Assembly: GCF_020085105.1 (NCBI RefSeq)
Contig: NC_058055.1
Span: 12,242,322-12,306,321, forward strand
Direction: 5' to 3'
Origin: Siniperca chuatsi
Taxonomy: Eukaryota > Chordata > Actinopteri > Centrarchiformes > Sinipercidae
DNA: 64,000 nucleotides
How positions within the stretch are numbered: position 1 is the first letter of the stretch; every line of letters begins with the position of its first letter. The notes below the pieces were generated by a model. The model was not told the DNA's origin. It did no database searches and worked only from the letters and a program-made list of their open reading frames with translations. Of this stretch, positions 1 to 13,222 are shown piece after piece. The position numbers were made by a program, and so were the translations under genes.

Positions 1-3000
1 TACACCAAACACTGTTAGACACTACAGTATATTGTGTATCTGTCTACTTGTTTCAACACTTCCTTGAAGCTACAGTATATGATGAGATCAAATGCAAATA
101 TTTCTAAACATCATGAGCGTCATTTTGCTATATACTTAAAATATATAAATATAAATATTCAGCCTGACGTATTTGGTATCTAAACAATCAGTCCAGGGAC
201 TAGATCCAGCCCGCAGGACAATGTCATAAGGCCCCCCACATGTTTGGAAGTTATTGTTAAAGCAGGCCCACAAATTATTCTAATGTTTTTTTTGAGTAAT
301 CATTAAATTTTCTAGCAAAATCTGAGCATATATGGGCTTTTTTTTTACATTTAACAAGCTGCGCCTACTTCTAACTATAAATAATTAAAGCCTCACGGTT
401 TCAAATCTTAAGAATTTTATGAAAACATTAAATATTCTTTTCTAAATGTACAACTATCAAAGTTAAAGTTTTGAAAAGCAAACATTTAAACTCAGCTAAT
501 TTGCTTCATCATGACTGTGTGGATGTGGTTTGATCAGATTTGATTGACAGCGGCCTGGAAACATGAGCAAACAATCCAACCCCTCAACTGTCATCATATT
601 TTGATTCAAATGTTGTAACATTTTGATTGGAGCACGGAAGTATGTGACATCGCCTTTTTCCCACCCACTGAAATCTGTGAAAAGCACAGACAAAACAGAA
701 AATATGAAAATCCATCATATGAAATAACCCAAACTGTTGGGTGATCATATAAGAGCCAATTACTCATGGAAAGAAGCTAAATGAGAAAATAAAGCAGGAC
801 CAACAACAGCACAACGCACCTGACCTGACATCATAATGACTCTTTCTAAACCTAAAAGAAGGGTCGACCTGGAGCACAGACTGTCAAGAGAGTCGGACAA
901 CTGATTGTTTTTTTTTTTGTTTAAACAACTGCTTCCTGTCTCATCTGCAGGGAAAACGTTGCTGTTCTACAGAAATACAATCTCAAACAACTCTACTTAA
1001 ACATGGAGGGATATGACTCGTACAGGAAAGGCCAGTTTCATCAAACATGACAGCAAAAAATATTTGGTCGCACAATTTCCCCCCTGTTACATTCACTCGT
1101 CGTGCTTAGTTTGTTGTAAATACAGCATCTGCTGTACTTTGCTGATGTGTGATCTTCAGCATGTACTGTTGGTTCAGCCGGTTGTCTACTCATAGCATTA
1201 ATTCCTCCAAAACAGATTAGAGCCAGTATCTCAGGTTCCGGCCTCCATCAAGACTAATGGAAGCATAACCCACAGGAGCAAGAGCAGCTTCTTTCCTCTG
1301 CATTGATTCATTCCATCCAGACTCACACTAGTGCAGACATTAAGAGGCTTCAGTGGTCTCCTAATATACCAGTGTAGAGCCTATAATGCAGCTGCCTCTC
1401 TTACTCCCATTCTTCAATTTGTTATGACACACACACACACACATACTGCCTGTATGTGTGTGTGTAAAGAACACATAAAAGAAACTATATACAGGTTTGG
1501 TCATGTGAAAGTGAAAGTGGCAGCTTCCATCACGTCTATGGATAACATCTCTGTGGCCATTGCTTCACCAGTCATCTGTCCACTTCAAAGACAATGGAAT
1601 AATAAAAAAGCCTACTCTTTTATGTAATTATTAGACAAGCATGTCTCCAATATCAGCAAAGATATGACTCTTGCAATTGCTTCAAGTCTCTGACTACTTC
1701 ATGAACTTCAGGGTATTTACAACCTGCTCATCCTCCAGACGCCAGCGGCACTACACTCCATAGTTTTTGGATTACCTATCATCAGCTAACAGATACTCGC
1801 CGACATAGTGAATGTAGCAGCATGGTAAAGACTGGATTCAAGCTACTGTATTGGCAAACAAGCTCTCTGCTGAAGTGTTCATGGGCAAAAATCTGAATTC
1901 CTAACACGTGCAGGGGGAGCTGATTTGTATTTGACCCTCTGCAAGAGAACAGAAAACTTCCCTGCACGGATCACTTATTACATTTACACTGTTAGTGTTG
2001 TTACAAATGTCATACACAGAGTGTGACTTCATATTCAACACTCACATTAACAGCAACACACACATATACACTCTTCCAGAGTTTTCTATGTGTGAGCAGC
2101 GAAGCCAAGTTGCCTGTGGGAGGAAATCTGATCCCAGAGGGTGGGGCTGCCCCGCAGATCATCGCTCACTCGCTCATCTATGAGTGCCTGTCATGCTTTG
2201 GATATACATTCTCATCCAGCTCAGTGCGGATTGTCAGGGCTGCTCTGTTGCAGCTTTTGAACACCTCAACATAGCCTGTCAGCTGTGGAAAGAGGTATGA
2301 AAGGCTTCTGGCTCTCTTGCTCCCTCAACCACTTGAGGTAGCGCCTATATTTACCAAACATGCCAGCATCAAAAGTTCAAATGGTAACTGATAGAAGCTG
2401 TAAAGCAGAAGTAGGCTATGCTAAAGAACGACTTGTGAACTATTTAATCACATGTGGGGAAGATAGTCTTGGGAAAAGTGAGCTGGCAGATGCAACACAA
2501 TATCAAACCACTTGTCAGGAGGAATCCAAGCTGCCTTCTGTTGGAACACTTTCCCCGTGGGAATCCAAGAAATGAAAACCATCTCACTGCACTGATGCGG
2601 TGTCGCCACAGCACCACCAGAGCAGAAACATGCCAATATCCTTTTTCAACACAAATGACTGATGAGAAAGTAGGCTGCTGTTTCACAGGACGAGCTTGGT
2701 GACAAGGGGTCACCTTCTCAATCATTTTCCTCTTCATCACTTACTGAAGATTGCGTAACTTTTACCTGGAAAGAGTAAAGATCTGACTATTCAGCTTGGA
2801 TGTAGGCTGTTGATGGTTTTGTATTTTTTCGTTGTGGAGACAAAAGGTAAGTTGAAAGAGAACAGGTCATCTTGGCTTTGAGAAGGTAGACTCCTAGAAA
2901 ATGAATAAAGTCATTGTTGTTGAATAGTGATAATTATTAGATGAAGTAAAGTCCTACAACAACTGTTATATTAGGAAACTATGATAAGACTAACAGTCAA

Positions 3001-3976
3001 AAGCTGACAGAAATGTATATTTTGTCTTCTTATTTTTAATATTTTTTTCTGTTGATCCCAGGTCAGGCTCCGTATGACAAGGCCATATCCCCAGTTATAA
3101 ACCAGACTAAAATAATAACTTACACTGACAATAACTCAAGTACATCTCTGAGTGTTGAGGACTTTGGTTTGCTGGCCCAGATAGTTTGTCCCTGTGGACA
3201 CAGTGGCCTTGTTTCAACAAATTGCATTAGAAGCTCTTGGGGACTGTGAATCCTTTGATTTTGGAAATGATTAATTTTTATAACAAACACAAGATCTTGC
3301 AGTAAGTTACAGGTACAGGTTGATTCCAGTGTAAGCTGCTATAAACTGTTTAACATTGTATTGTTATTCTGTGGCTTTATAAATCTCACGTAAAGTGCTG
3401 TGCTTGTAGAGGATTACAGAGGTTTTATATCATTATAGGCAGTAAAAGTAGTAGTAGCATCATTGCTGTCAACTGTTTCCATGTCTTGTTTATCTTGGAC
3501 TCATTATCGCAGTCATACATGTGTTTTTTGCCATGTTAAGTTAGTCTCCTGTAATCATGATCATTGTTCTTACACCTGGAATTAGATATACAACAGGTTC
3601 TGGATGTCATGTTTGTCATCATTATCATTGCTTCTCAGATATGGATAAACAATTAAGTGAGAGGTCAGTGAGTTAGGGTCAGATCTCTCACTCTCTCTCT
3701 ATATATATAAATATGTGTGTGTGTGTGTGTGTGTGTGTACAGGTGTGTGTGCATGCTTGCTGCATACAGTGATTGCGTGTTAAGATACTTACAGAAAACA
3801 GAAATCACTAAAACCCTCTTTGTTCTGAGGATTGTTATTGGTGGTGGTATTGCCTTTTTATGTTACACCAGTGTGCTGTAACTGTTCATAGTTCATGTGT
3901 ACAGAGTTTTAAAATGATGGCCTTTTGTGTTGAAATGACAGCTTGTATACTTCAAAGTCATCTTTAGCAAGCCATT
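1..3976. other. Spacer upstream of zdhhc23
   Basis: I find no supportable coding exon on either strand. Open frames here are short, lack splice context and show no family resemblance that I recognise. Simple repeats are present, including a CA run near 1427-1442 and a CT/TA/GT run near 3690-3752. The last part must hold the promoter and 5' UTR of zdhhc23, but no clear TATA box or CpG-rich stretch marks it. Confidence 0.6.
3690..3752. repeat. Compound microsatellite (CT)n-(TA)n-(GT)n
   Basis: A CT run passes into TA steps and then about 12 GT units (3714-3738), followed by a broken GT stretch. It lies about 230 bases upstream of the zdhhc23 start codon. Confidence 0.9.
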
Positions 3977-6900
3977 ATGAAATGGGAGAAGTTAAAGCCT
4001 CCAGAGCCAGATGATCCTATGTGTTGCTGTGAGTGTGATATCTGCCAGTACGGATGTTGCTGTGACTGTGAAGATCTGGATGAAGCCTTTAACAGGTATG
4101 AAGGGCTTGAGGAAGAGGATCAGTGCTGAGTACAGCTACAGTAGAATATACTGAAGTACTGTACTGGAAAGTAAAATAAGCCTAGTTTTGCTTTACTTAA
4201 ATGTTATTCACATAGAAGTAGCACTTTTGTTTAAAAAAAATATTTAAGTTCAGTATCTCTTTTAAAGGCTGCTCTAAGTAACAGTCTTTTTGTTATGGAC
4301 TGTAACAAAGAAAGAGCCAGTGTGGTTAAGGCTGGATTACAAACTGGACAAAGCGAACAACTGCTCTAGGGCCCCAGACCCCAGACCCTCCTCCATGTTG
4401 CGATTCATTTTTGGTAGTTTGATTAATCGCAAACTTGTATGGTAACACTGTAGGCGACACAAACGCACAATATAAACTGAAATGTCAGGGACCATAAGAG
4501 AATAGTTAGCTTATTCGCTTTCTGGCAGAGAGTTAGATGAGAAGATTGATACCACTAACTTTCAGAAAGAAAGCGAATATACGAATTTCCCAAAATGTCA
4601 AACTATTCCTTTAATGTGATACCAATCTTGAGGTGCCCTGAGTTAAAGTCTAGATTTCAAGCTTTTATTATTTAATTTTTTGTTGCATGTTGCATATTCC
4701 TTAATATATGCTTTATCAAGTTACCGCAAACAAATGACTAATTATTAAGAAATACATACACAACGCACAGAGTAGGAGAAATGGGGGTCCCCACAGTGTT
4801 TCCCGGGGCCCCCTAAAAGGGTTGGTCTGACACTTATTATAAGAAAACTTTCCCTGAGATTTCCTCACAGAATAAAAAAAAGAAAACCTAATACCTTCCT
4901 TATTATGCCATTACAGCATCAGTGTAAGCTACACCATAAATCTTCCACTGTTCTCTGTAGGTGGCTGAAAGACAGACCACCTAAAAGTGGATGTCAGTCT
5001 CCTGTACTTGGGGCCATGATTGGCAACCTGGAGATCTCCATGATCCCAGCCCTGGTGCTGCTACCTCTCCTGCTGCAGGTTGCAGCGCTGCACTACCTGC
5101 TGGGTATCATCATCCTGACAGCTCTGCCCGGCCTGGTGCTGTGGTATTACTACGCCACGCACCGAAAGAAGAGACGCACCATCTTCTTTCTCACTCTTTC
5201 GCTCTACTCTCTGTTCTACATGTATTATCTCTTCATCACAGAGATTTTTCCACATGGGGACGTCAGCCAGCTGCAGCTGTGTACCGTGACCACTGGGATG
5301 ATTCTCACTATCGTCTCTCTTGTCCACACCAAGAGAGGCCCAGGATTTGTGACCACGTCCCCACACGAAGCACACAGTCACAGTCAGGAGGCTAACAAGG
5401 ACTCTACACACCTTAATGGATCCATCCAATCAGCAGCCTCCTCCTCAGGGACTGCAGCAGAGTTGCAGACAACAAAAGAGGCCCTGACAGCAAAATGGAG
5501 CCGGTGTCCTGTGTGCAAAATAATGCGACCCCCACGGGCCGGACACTGTGGAACTTGTGGATCCTGTGTCCAGCGTCTGGACCACCACTGTATCTGGTGG
5601 GTTGGATTTAACATAGATGTTTATATATTTCTTGTGTGGTCTGTATCACTTCTTAGTCAGTTATACTTTTCTGTATTGTGCATTCACAATAGATCATGAA
5701 ACTGAAGGTAGAATTGTGATGGATTAGATAACTGCCCTGTAATTACACACCAACAATCTTATCTTCAGCAAAGACTCCACCTACCTCCTGTTTTCTTCCA
5801 CAGTAGAGAAACTACGAAAGGTTTCTAGGAAAGGACTAGGATCCATTAGACCATTAGATTACACACTCATCAGCCACTTTATTTGCACTTTGTAAAGTGC
5901 ACACTTCTGATATGTTCAAACCTGTTGATGGTCCTTAATAACCTGAATTTGTCTGGGCCTGACATCTACAAATAGGCAGAAGCATCCATACTGGTCAACC
6001 AACAGCAAATTTGTCAATTAAATGGACATGAATCAGCCATTAAAGTGTAACGGATCAAAAAAGCATATGCTCCTGCTTACATACAGTTGTATCTGTTGTA
6101 TGAAGATATGTTTGGCTTTATTTTTTGAGTTTTTGAAATACCTCCTGCTGAGATTTCTGCTGCCACCTTGAAACAATGGAGGTGAATGGAATTTAGTATA
6201 TTGTGCCCAAAGCAGTGAAAAAACTTTCAAAAACTCCAAAGCAGTGTGTCTCTCCAGAATTAATGTCCTGGTTATTCAGGATAATGCACAGATCAGCATT
6301 TGTATGCTTGGGCAGGTCGAGCCGCCCTCCTGCAGTGCACACTGCAAAGATCTGCTCCAGGACTGTGGAGTTCGAGTCTGCGCTAAAACTATTCTCAATA
6401 CATCTCTTTGCAGCTCATGCACAGTTGTCTCCTACTTTAGGTTCTCTGCAATAGACTTACAACCTAAAAGGCAAAAATAAAATGTGTTAAAAATACTTGT
6501 CTTGCTATTGCATCATTTTACATACAACAGTAGGTGTATAAAGCCAAAATATCAGGCAGTGTGTTGCAACTTTAATCTGATCTGACTAGTACATTGTTTG
6601 GTGTGTCTGTGTGTGTTGAGGTGTTGTAGGATAAACAGCTGTGTTGGACAGGCAAACCATCGCAGTTTCCTGCTGACCCTCTCTGTGTTCGTGATGACCT
6701 CTCTGTATGGGATCAGTGTGGTGCTTTGCAGCCTCTGTCCTCGACAGTATCTAATGACGGCTCTCTTCTACTGCCCCGGCGTCTACAGTCAGTCTAGGTA
6801 CAACACTCTTATATTTCCTTTCTATTCTTTCCTGGTTGATATTAAATAATATGTATAATCAATAAATGAATATTAGTTAAAACATCAATAGCATTAGCAA

Positions 6901-7733
6901 GGACATAAATGATGCAGAAAGATCTCCCTTTTTTAACACAGTTGTACCAGTCATGTATGTTTTTCAGTGCTTATGTGAAACAATTTAAAGATGACTTGAT
7001 TTGGATTTTATAGCAGTTGTTAATATTTTTTGGCAATATTTTATGAGAAAAATCTAAACGCACCTTTCTAGCTTGTGTGCATGCACATTTTAAGCATTGC
7101 AATTTTCTCTCTTTTTTCACTTACATTGCATCATATTTACTATAAATGGAGATTGGTTAATGCTGATTATCGGATCAACTTAAACCACGCTCACAAAAGA
7201 GAAACAACAGGTTTATAGTTACGTGGCAGAAGTATTACAAACATTCAGATGAAGTGATCAGCTCCCAGGGGGGAACGGGATTTTTCCAGAGACTAGAGGG
7301 CCACAAGTAATGTCTTACCAAAGTTTTTGTCTAGCAACTAGCCAACAGAGTCAATAGCCTAGTATTGTTTTCAAAAAATAGCCAGTTTAAGAAAAGTGCA
7401 TTTCCAGCATTATATTATATTGTTGTAATCTTATATTGACTCTTTCTTTATGTTTACAGCACGGCACTTTGCTTCACCTGTGCTTGGTACAGCAGCATTG
7501 TCACAGTTGGATTGCTTTACCTGTTGGTGGTACAAGTTCTGAATATCAGTTTCAATGTGACGGAGCGGGAGTCTCAGCTGGCTCTGAGGAACAAAACGGG
7601 CCAGAGTCGCCTGTGGGGACTCGTCATCAACACAGGAGAGTATTCACGTGGCTTCTGTCAGAACTGGGTTGAGTTCCTCACCATGGCAGATGCCTCGGTG
7701 TCGCCTCGCTCCAGCCTCACTGACTTGGTCTAG
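3977..7733 (+). CDS. zdhhc23: Palmitoyltransferase ZDHHC23
   Basis: Protein S-acyltransferase that transfers palmitate to cysteines of client proteins at internal membranes. Four coding exons join in phase: 3977-4095, 4961-5596, 6630-6797 and 7460-7733, giving 398 residues (human ZDHHC23 is about 409). An in-frame stop lies just upstream of the ATG in the same stretch. The N-terminus is cysteine-rich (residues 16-31). Paired hydrophobic segments follow at about 66-104 and 113-165, then a zinc-binding cysteine-rich domain with DHHC at 247-250. The exon 2/3 junction falls in the tryptophan just after DHHC-I. Two more membrane segments follow, split between exons 3 and 4. The protein ends in TDLV, like the EDIV end of mammalian ZDHHC23 (NIDD), which binds the PDZ domain of neuronal nitric oxide synthase. 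No break is seen. The family call is very secure and the paralogue call strong. Confidence 0.94.
4485..4614. mobile_element. Fold-back remnant of a common teleost MITE
   Basis: In zdhhc23 intron 1, the segment near 4500-4555 contains TTATTCGCTTTCTGGCAGAG. The segment 4556-4614 carries much the same end in inverse orientation and closes with AAACTATTCCTTTA. I recognise both from memory as the end of an abundant teleost element that begins TAAAGGAATAGTTTGACAT. The copy thus looks like two opposed ends with the middle lost. The family name is not certain. Confidence 0.55.
6050..6480. repeat. Probable interspersed repeat in zdhhc23 intron 2
   Basis: The stretch resembles, from memory, a middle-repetitive teleost sequence that includes the phrases TCCTGCAGTGCACACTGCAA and CAAAGATCTGCTCCAGGACT. 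No coding potential with splice support is seen. A copy-number search in any teleost genome would decide. Confidence 0.35.
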
Positions 7734-8129
7734 TTTCACTTTAACATCATGATAACAGACTTAATACAGCATCTGTGAAGAATTCCATCACATGTATTTC
7801 CTAGGATATGTCAGCTGATGATTTCCAATGCTTATTGCATTCCAGCCTCTTAATCTAATACATTAAAAACTATTTTAACTCTAGAATAAGTTGCAGGGGA
7901 ATGTCAAGGTGCTAATGCCGACTGCTTAATAAACTACACATTAATGAATGTTTTGGGGTTGGAATTTGTTGCACAGTTGTCTATTCAAGGAAATAAACTA
8001 CAGGCAAAAGGCTGCAGGCACTGCCATCTTACTGTACATACTCCCTCTACCTGCAGAAAGTGAACATCATGTATGCTGTCTGACTGAATTCAAAACATTT
8101 TGTTGACTGCATGTCAATTAAAAAATGAA

Positions 8130-8135
8130 ATAAAA
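8130..8135 (+). terminator. Poly(A) signal candidate, zdhhc23
   Basis: AATAAA lies about 400 bases after the stop codon. Other AATAAA hexamers near 7927 and 7991 could serve shorter transcripts. Confidence 0.5.
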
Positions 8136-8340
8136 GTCTTTTTAAAGTCTGGGGCGCTAATGGTCATTACACACCTAGAAAACAAAACTGCTGTGCTATG
8201 AACTAAATGCACGTTACCAACATGCCCTCAGTTAGCATGTTTGCACATTTAAATTCTAACATGCTTATGTGTGGCATGTGACATTTAGCATGTTAGCATG
8301 CTAACATAAGGCTTTGATACTGTTGCTACTAATATTCTCA

Positions 8341-8440
8341 TGCCAGCTGGATGCCTCCCTGAGGAGGTCTCCTGACTACGTCAAACTGGGAGAAATCCCA
8401 GGAACATGCTGGGGAGATTGTATATCCAATCCTAGAACTT
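8341..8440 (+). mobile_element. LINE 3' region fragment
   Basis: The sequence around CCAGCTGGATGCCTCCCTGA, followed about 60 bases on by ACATGCTGGGGAGATTGTAT, matches the remembered layout of the 3' coding end of a widespread teleost non-LTR element (GWxPP, then a TCWxD-like motif). It is short and degraded; the clade is not assigned. Confidence 0.4.
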
Positions 8441-9984
8441 TTATTAACCCTAATTTTAGACTGTTCATTTAGCATTAGATTTAACAAAACAGGCATAATA
8501 AACCGGCACAGAAAAATTGAGCACTGCATCTGACCCCTGTGAGTCAGTGGTGGGTGTACAGTCATAACTTAATCTTTGTTGTTATGACTGATGCAATCTT
8601 GTTTTTCCGGCATTTACTTAATATTCTTCTCTGCAGTGCTCTATGTTATTGATTTTTATTGAGTTTTTGTTTATTGCTGTCTCATAGTGCCAGTGGCGCT
8701 TCTTGTACACTGCCCAGACCTACATATTTTAAGATATGCAGGGATTGTTTCTGTAAATAGTCAAATACAGATATTATTTATTTATGTTAAGCTGAAGGCC
8801 ACAATCCTGTCCGCCATTGTAATGTATAACATTCAATGTGTAAAAGTAAATGTAATCACTCTTACGTAGCATAATAAACATAGCAAACTAAACAGTATAT
8901 GTACTCTCCTATAATGTCTAGACTCCAGTGTTTCACTCCATACACTCCCCATTATCAATTCTCATAATGCACATCTTGGGTGGAGCAATCGATCAATCAA
9001 TTTACTGTTTAAATCAATACATTTCCTCCAATCACTCAGTCCATCAACTGATAGGTTTGTTTGGCATCTCCACTCCCTCTTTACTTCCATGTCAGTGGCT
9101 CTGGAGTCAGTCAGCTGGTATGAATTTTAAACAGTTGTAATATCTTGCATTACTGCCCTGTGACCTGCCTACACATCTCTTGTCGAGTCCACAAAGATTT
9201 GACATGATACAGCCCATCCTGACAGTCAGGACACTATGTGACAAGATGATTTGTGTCTGAATAAAGTGCTGCAGTTTGTTCACAACATCATACTCTCAAA
9301 GTATAAATAACTAGAATAAACAATTTGATACAAGTTTTGCTTTCTTTTCCAATTAGAAATTGCTTTCTATTTCAATTAATTATTTTAAGAGTAACCCTGT
9401 GAACTTTTTTCTCACTTTTTATCCTCTTCAGTTCTTAATTGTGTACATTTATATAATTACATTACTGTTGTTTTTAGTGTAAACACTCACAAGTTGAAGA
9501 CTGGACATAAATGTTACGTCCAAGGTCATTTGGTGTAATTATCATAGACACGTAACAATTTGGTGAACTTTCCTTTTGCATTATTTTTTTAAAAGTGGCA
9601 TACTGTAGGTGTTTAATATTTGGACATATTCTGACACATCTGCTATGTGTGTGCATGTGTGTGTGTGTATGTGTTGTATTCAGTTCCGACAGAGTTGTCA
9701 CAAGTCTAAGCTCTGGTGTCAGAGCAAGTCTTCTTTCTATAAAGCGTCACGCTATCGCTCTAAATCAATTTCTGTCCCTTTCGCTAATCGTACTGTATGA
9801 TATAGAGTCTTTTTTTTTAATAATGCTGTGCAGCCCCATTTTAAAATTCCCTGAGCATGGCATAATTGTCCCTGCTTCAAAATATATTCATCTCTCATTA
9901 TAGTTTCCTATGTGAATAACCTACAGCCAAATATCATCAACGCCTGCTTACTTTTATAAACTTTGTTCGTCTTGCGTAATGGTG

Positions 9985-10500
9985 TCAGTTTGTCTGTCCA
10001 ATGCTTTGGTTCAGTCACAGCAAGACATTGCAACAACTACTGATCAGATTGCGTTGAAATGTGTAGATATCGGTCCCCAGAGGATGATTCCTAATGGACC
10101 TGTGATGCTTCTTTTAGCCTCACCATCAGTTAAAAATGTCCTCTTGACCAACTCTTTGTATGTGACAAGGGACCTTGACAACTATGAACAGAGTTACATT
10201 TAATTTGCTGTTGAATATTCATGGCCCAGTGGCTCTTAATGTTTTTTACCAAGCCTTTCCACTAGCATCACCAGATATAAGGCCCAAGGGCAAAATCTTT
10301 TCATTTTGGTCACTCCAAGAGCTTTCCTCTAGCACCATCCTCAGGCCAATATGTCAACTTTAGCCACAAGAAATCACATGATCTAAACAGCAGATTCAGC
10401 ACATTAAATTCCCACAACTATAAACTCTCTTGACTTTAATGAATCCATGCCCTTTCCTCTAGTGCCACCCTGAGGCCAAACAACTTTTGTAGCCCGACAA
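9985..10500. repeat. Degenerate tandem interspersed repeat
   Basis: Related phrases recur at intervals of roughly 130 bases. CTTTCCTCTAGCACCATCCT near 10322 returns as CTTTCCTCTAGTGCCACCCT near 10452, and GGTCCCCAGAGGATGATTCC near 10073 has a weaker relative near 10224. From memory this is a common satellite-like dispersed repeat of percomorph fish. Confidence 0.55.
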
Positions 10501-12159
10501 AAGCTTACACACTGTAAGTCTATCTGTCACTTTAATATTCTAGGGCGTAATGAACATTTCATTGCTTCAGTGTTCAGCTGTGGCAGATGACTCCATTCTC
10601 CCTGAATACAAATACACAGTCGTCATGTTTGTAGCCAACAGCCTTTTAGACTGGACTCTGGATGTATATATATAATGTAATGCTTGAGGAAATAATTTTG
10701 TTCCTGATGAAGATCTATGGCTGACAATAAAAGATCATTTTGTGATGACAGTGTGCAGATTATACTGGTTTTTTTTTGTTTTTTTTACCATTAACCCTCT
10801 TTATTTCTATGACCTGATTCCAAACTTCCTATAAGCTTTATTTCTGTTATTTTATTACTATAATTTCAACCATTTTTTTCCTCTTGCTCTCAATGAATGT
10901 ACAGTATATACTGTGCTTGTGTGTGTGGGTGTGTGTGTGTGTGTGTGTGCGTGCATCCCTGCCTTAGAGCTCCTTGGCACACAGGACAGGCGTCTCAGCA
11001 CCTCTCACACGGTTTCGCTATAATTATCATCATAGAGACTGTAACTGCTCTGGGCAATGAGCAGTTCAGTCATATTTTCTCTGTGATGATTTACAGTCTT
11101 ATTAATAGTCGAAGCAGTCAAATGGGAAGTTTCAGTTATTCACACGGTTTTAAATGGCAGATAAAGTGGAGTAATTCATAGATCCCTTTTTTCTGGGTGC
11201 TGAGCCGAAGTTACACATTTCAAGGTTAATGCAGCATTCAAATTATATTATTCAGCTTGTAATTACAAACAACCAAGTGGAAGAAACTGTTCACGTTAAG
11301 GGAATTTTCTGAAAGCTTGGTGAAAAGGAAAGGGCAGTTACACTGTAATAAAATCCAATATTAACTCTAATTCAACTGATTTAGTTCATCAAGAAGAGGG
11401 CTACATCGTTTGTCAGTATCTGGTTTCACTTGTTAATGAACTGTTACAAATATGTAACACAATTGCCTATGTAGGCGGGGGTTTTTTTGGTGTGAGGACA
11501 GGGCCAGCAGTGGAGGTACAATCTTGGAATAATGTGTGAATGCCACCAAGTTGGAATAACTCAAGGATTTCTCATCTTCCCCAACACGGAATGAACTCAT
11601 TGTCACCCCATAAGAGCTATTAACTCAGAACCTTTGCAGTAAATCTTAGTTTTTGTAGGCCAAATCTGCATGATGCTTTACTAAATCAATCTATTGCGTA
11701 AATATAATTAATGATTCAAGAATTAGAGCATTTCTGCTCTAGTTGTAACAATTCATAAATGACTGGTGAATTCAGTAGATTTCTGCAGCTGCAGTGTTTT
11801 GTATGAGCCTGTCTTTATAAATACCTTTCTGGCGCAACATCACTTTAAATATTTGTTTTCTTGGGGCAAAAGGCATACCTGTTTAAACTGGCAAAGTATG
11901 TAGGTCAGAGGAATCTTTGTACTGTGGCATGTATCTGCCTGCACCTGACTGCCCTGCACAACTCATTACACTCATCTCATCATCACTCCTGGATTCATAT
12001 TTGAATCTGTGCAGCGGAGAAAAGATCCTGCAGAGAGTCGAGAGCTCAGCCTTGTGACCAACCTACTTAAAAGACCCGAATTACAGACAAACCTAATTGT
12101 GGAAAATTGGAATTGGAAATGATCAGATTAGTTCAGAACCCACTTCTTTGTACTCAGGT

Positions 12160-12602
12160 ATTTTACTTTACTTTAGTTACAGTATAGAAATACTGCATTC
12201 AAAATTTTACTTGAGTGAACACATATTTAAAGTACCAAAAGTAATAGTACTCATTATGCAGAATGGCCCATTTCAGAATAGTATACTATTGGACTGAAAT
12301 ACTGTATTATTATTGATGCATTAATGTACATTTTTGCTTTATTGTTGCAGCTGGTAAAGGTGAGGATAATTTTAACTACTTTATATACTGCCAGGTAGTT
12401 TAATCTATAATAATACATCACAATTTAATAATCTGAATCTGCAAAGTAAGTAGTAGCTAAAGCTTAAATAAGAAGATAAATTTAGTGGAGTAAAAAGTAA
12501 AATTTTGCCTCTGACATGTATAAAGTAGCATAAAATAGAAAAACAGAAATTGTACTTAAGAACAATACTTGAGTAAATGTACTTAGTTACTTTCCACCAC
12601 TG
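12160..12602. mobile_element. hAT-like MITE, copy 1
   Basis: The right end (12566-12602) carries a terminal repeat that reads, on the minus strand, CAGTGGTGGAAAGTAACTAA and continues with ACATTTACTCAAGT. This is a very abundant non-autonomous element end in teleosts. The interior shares the segment near 12225-12270 with copy 2 (27690-28182) in the opposite orientation. The left terminal repeat is degraded or missing. Confidence 0.75.
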
Positions 12603-12736
12603 GTACAGAGCTATATTTATACTTGTTGAATTTTACAGTATTACATCAGTGTAGTGGTAATGTTGCTACATGCTACACACAACCTCTGCACCTATCAGTC
12701 ACAAACACCTTGAAACAAATAATCTACAATAATCTA

Positions 12737-13222
12737 CAGTGAAGCGCTTTTTCCACATTTTGATATGTTACAGCCTCATTCCAAAATGGATTAAATTCAT
12801 TATTTTCCTCAAAATTCTACAAACAATACCCCACAATGACAATGTGAAAGAGGTTTGTTTGAAATCTTTGCAAATTTATTACAAATAAAAAACAACAAAA
12901 AAATCACATGTACATAAGTATTCACAGCCTTTGCTCAAAACTTTGTTGAAGCACCTTTGGCACCAATTACAGCCTCAAGTCTTTTTGAGTATGATGCTAC
13001 AAGCTTGGCACACCTATTTTTGGGCAGTTTCTCCCATTCTTCTTTGCAGGACCTCTCAAGCTCCATCAGGTTGGATGGGGCGTGTCGGTGCACAGCCATT
13101 TTCAGATCTCTCCAGAGATGTTCAGGTTCAAGTCTGGGCTCTGGCTGGGCCACTCAAGGACAAAAAAATCACATGTACATAACTATTTACAGCCTTTGCC
13201 ATGACACTCAAAATTGAGCTCA
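12737..13222 (-). mobile_element. Tc1/mariner fragment with an inverted end
   Basis: From the left it shows a Tc1-type terminal repeat, then on the minus strand the C-terminal end of a Tc1 transposase (about 12939-13158). Residues such as LWRDLKMAVHR and CKEEWEKLP are typical. The DExN block is damaged (PEPRLEPEHLW where PDLNPIENLW is usual). At about 13162 the coding part stops and the sequence jumps to the inner edge of the opposite terminal repeat in inverted orientation, ending CAAAATTGAGCTCAG. The catalytic N-terminal two thirds is absent, so it cannot encode an active transposase. Confidence 0.88.

Noticed and set aside
2023-2575. Possible coding exons in the left spacer
   Set aside because: Frames are short, share no splice phase and lack recognisable domains. 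CA tracts and low complexity explain part of them.
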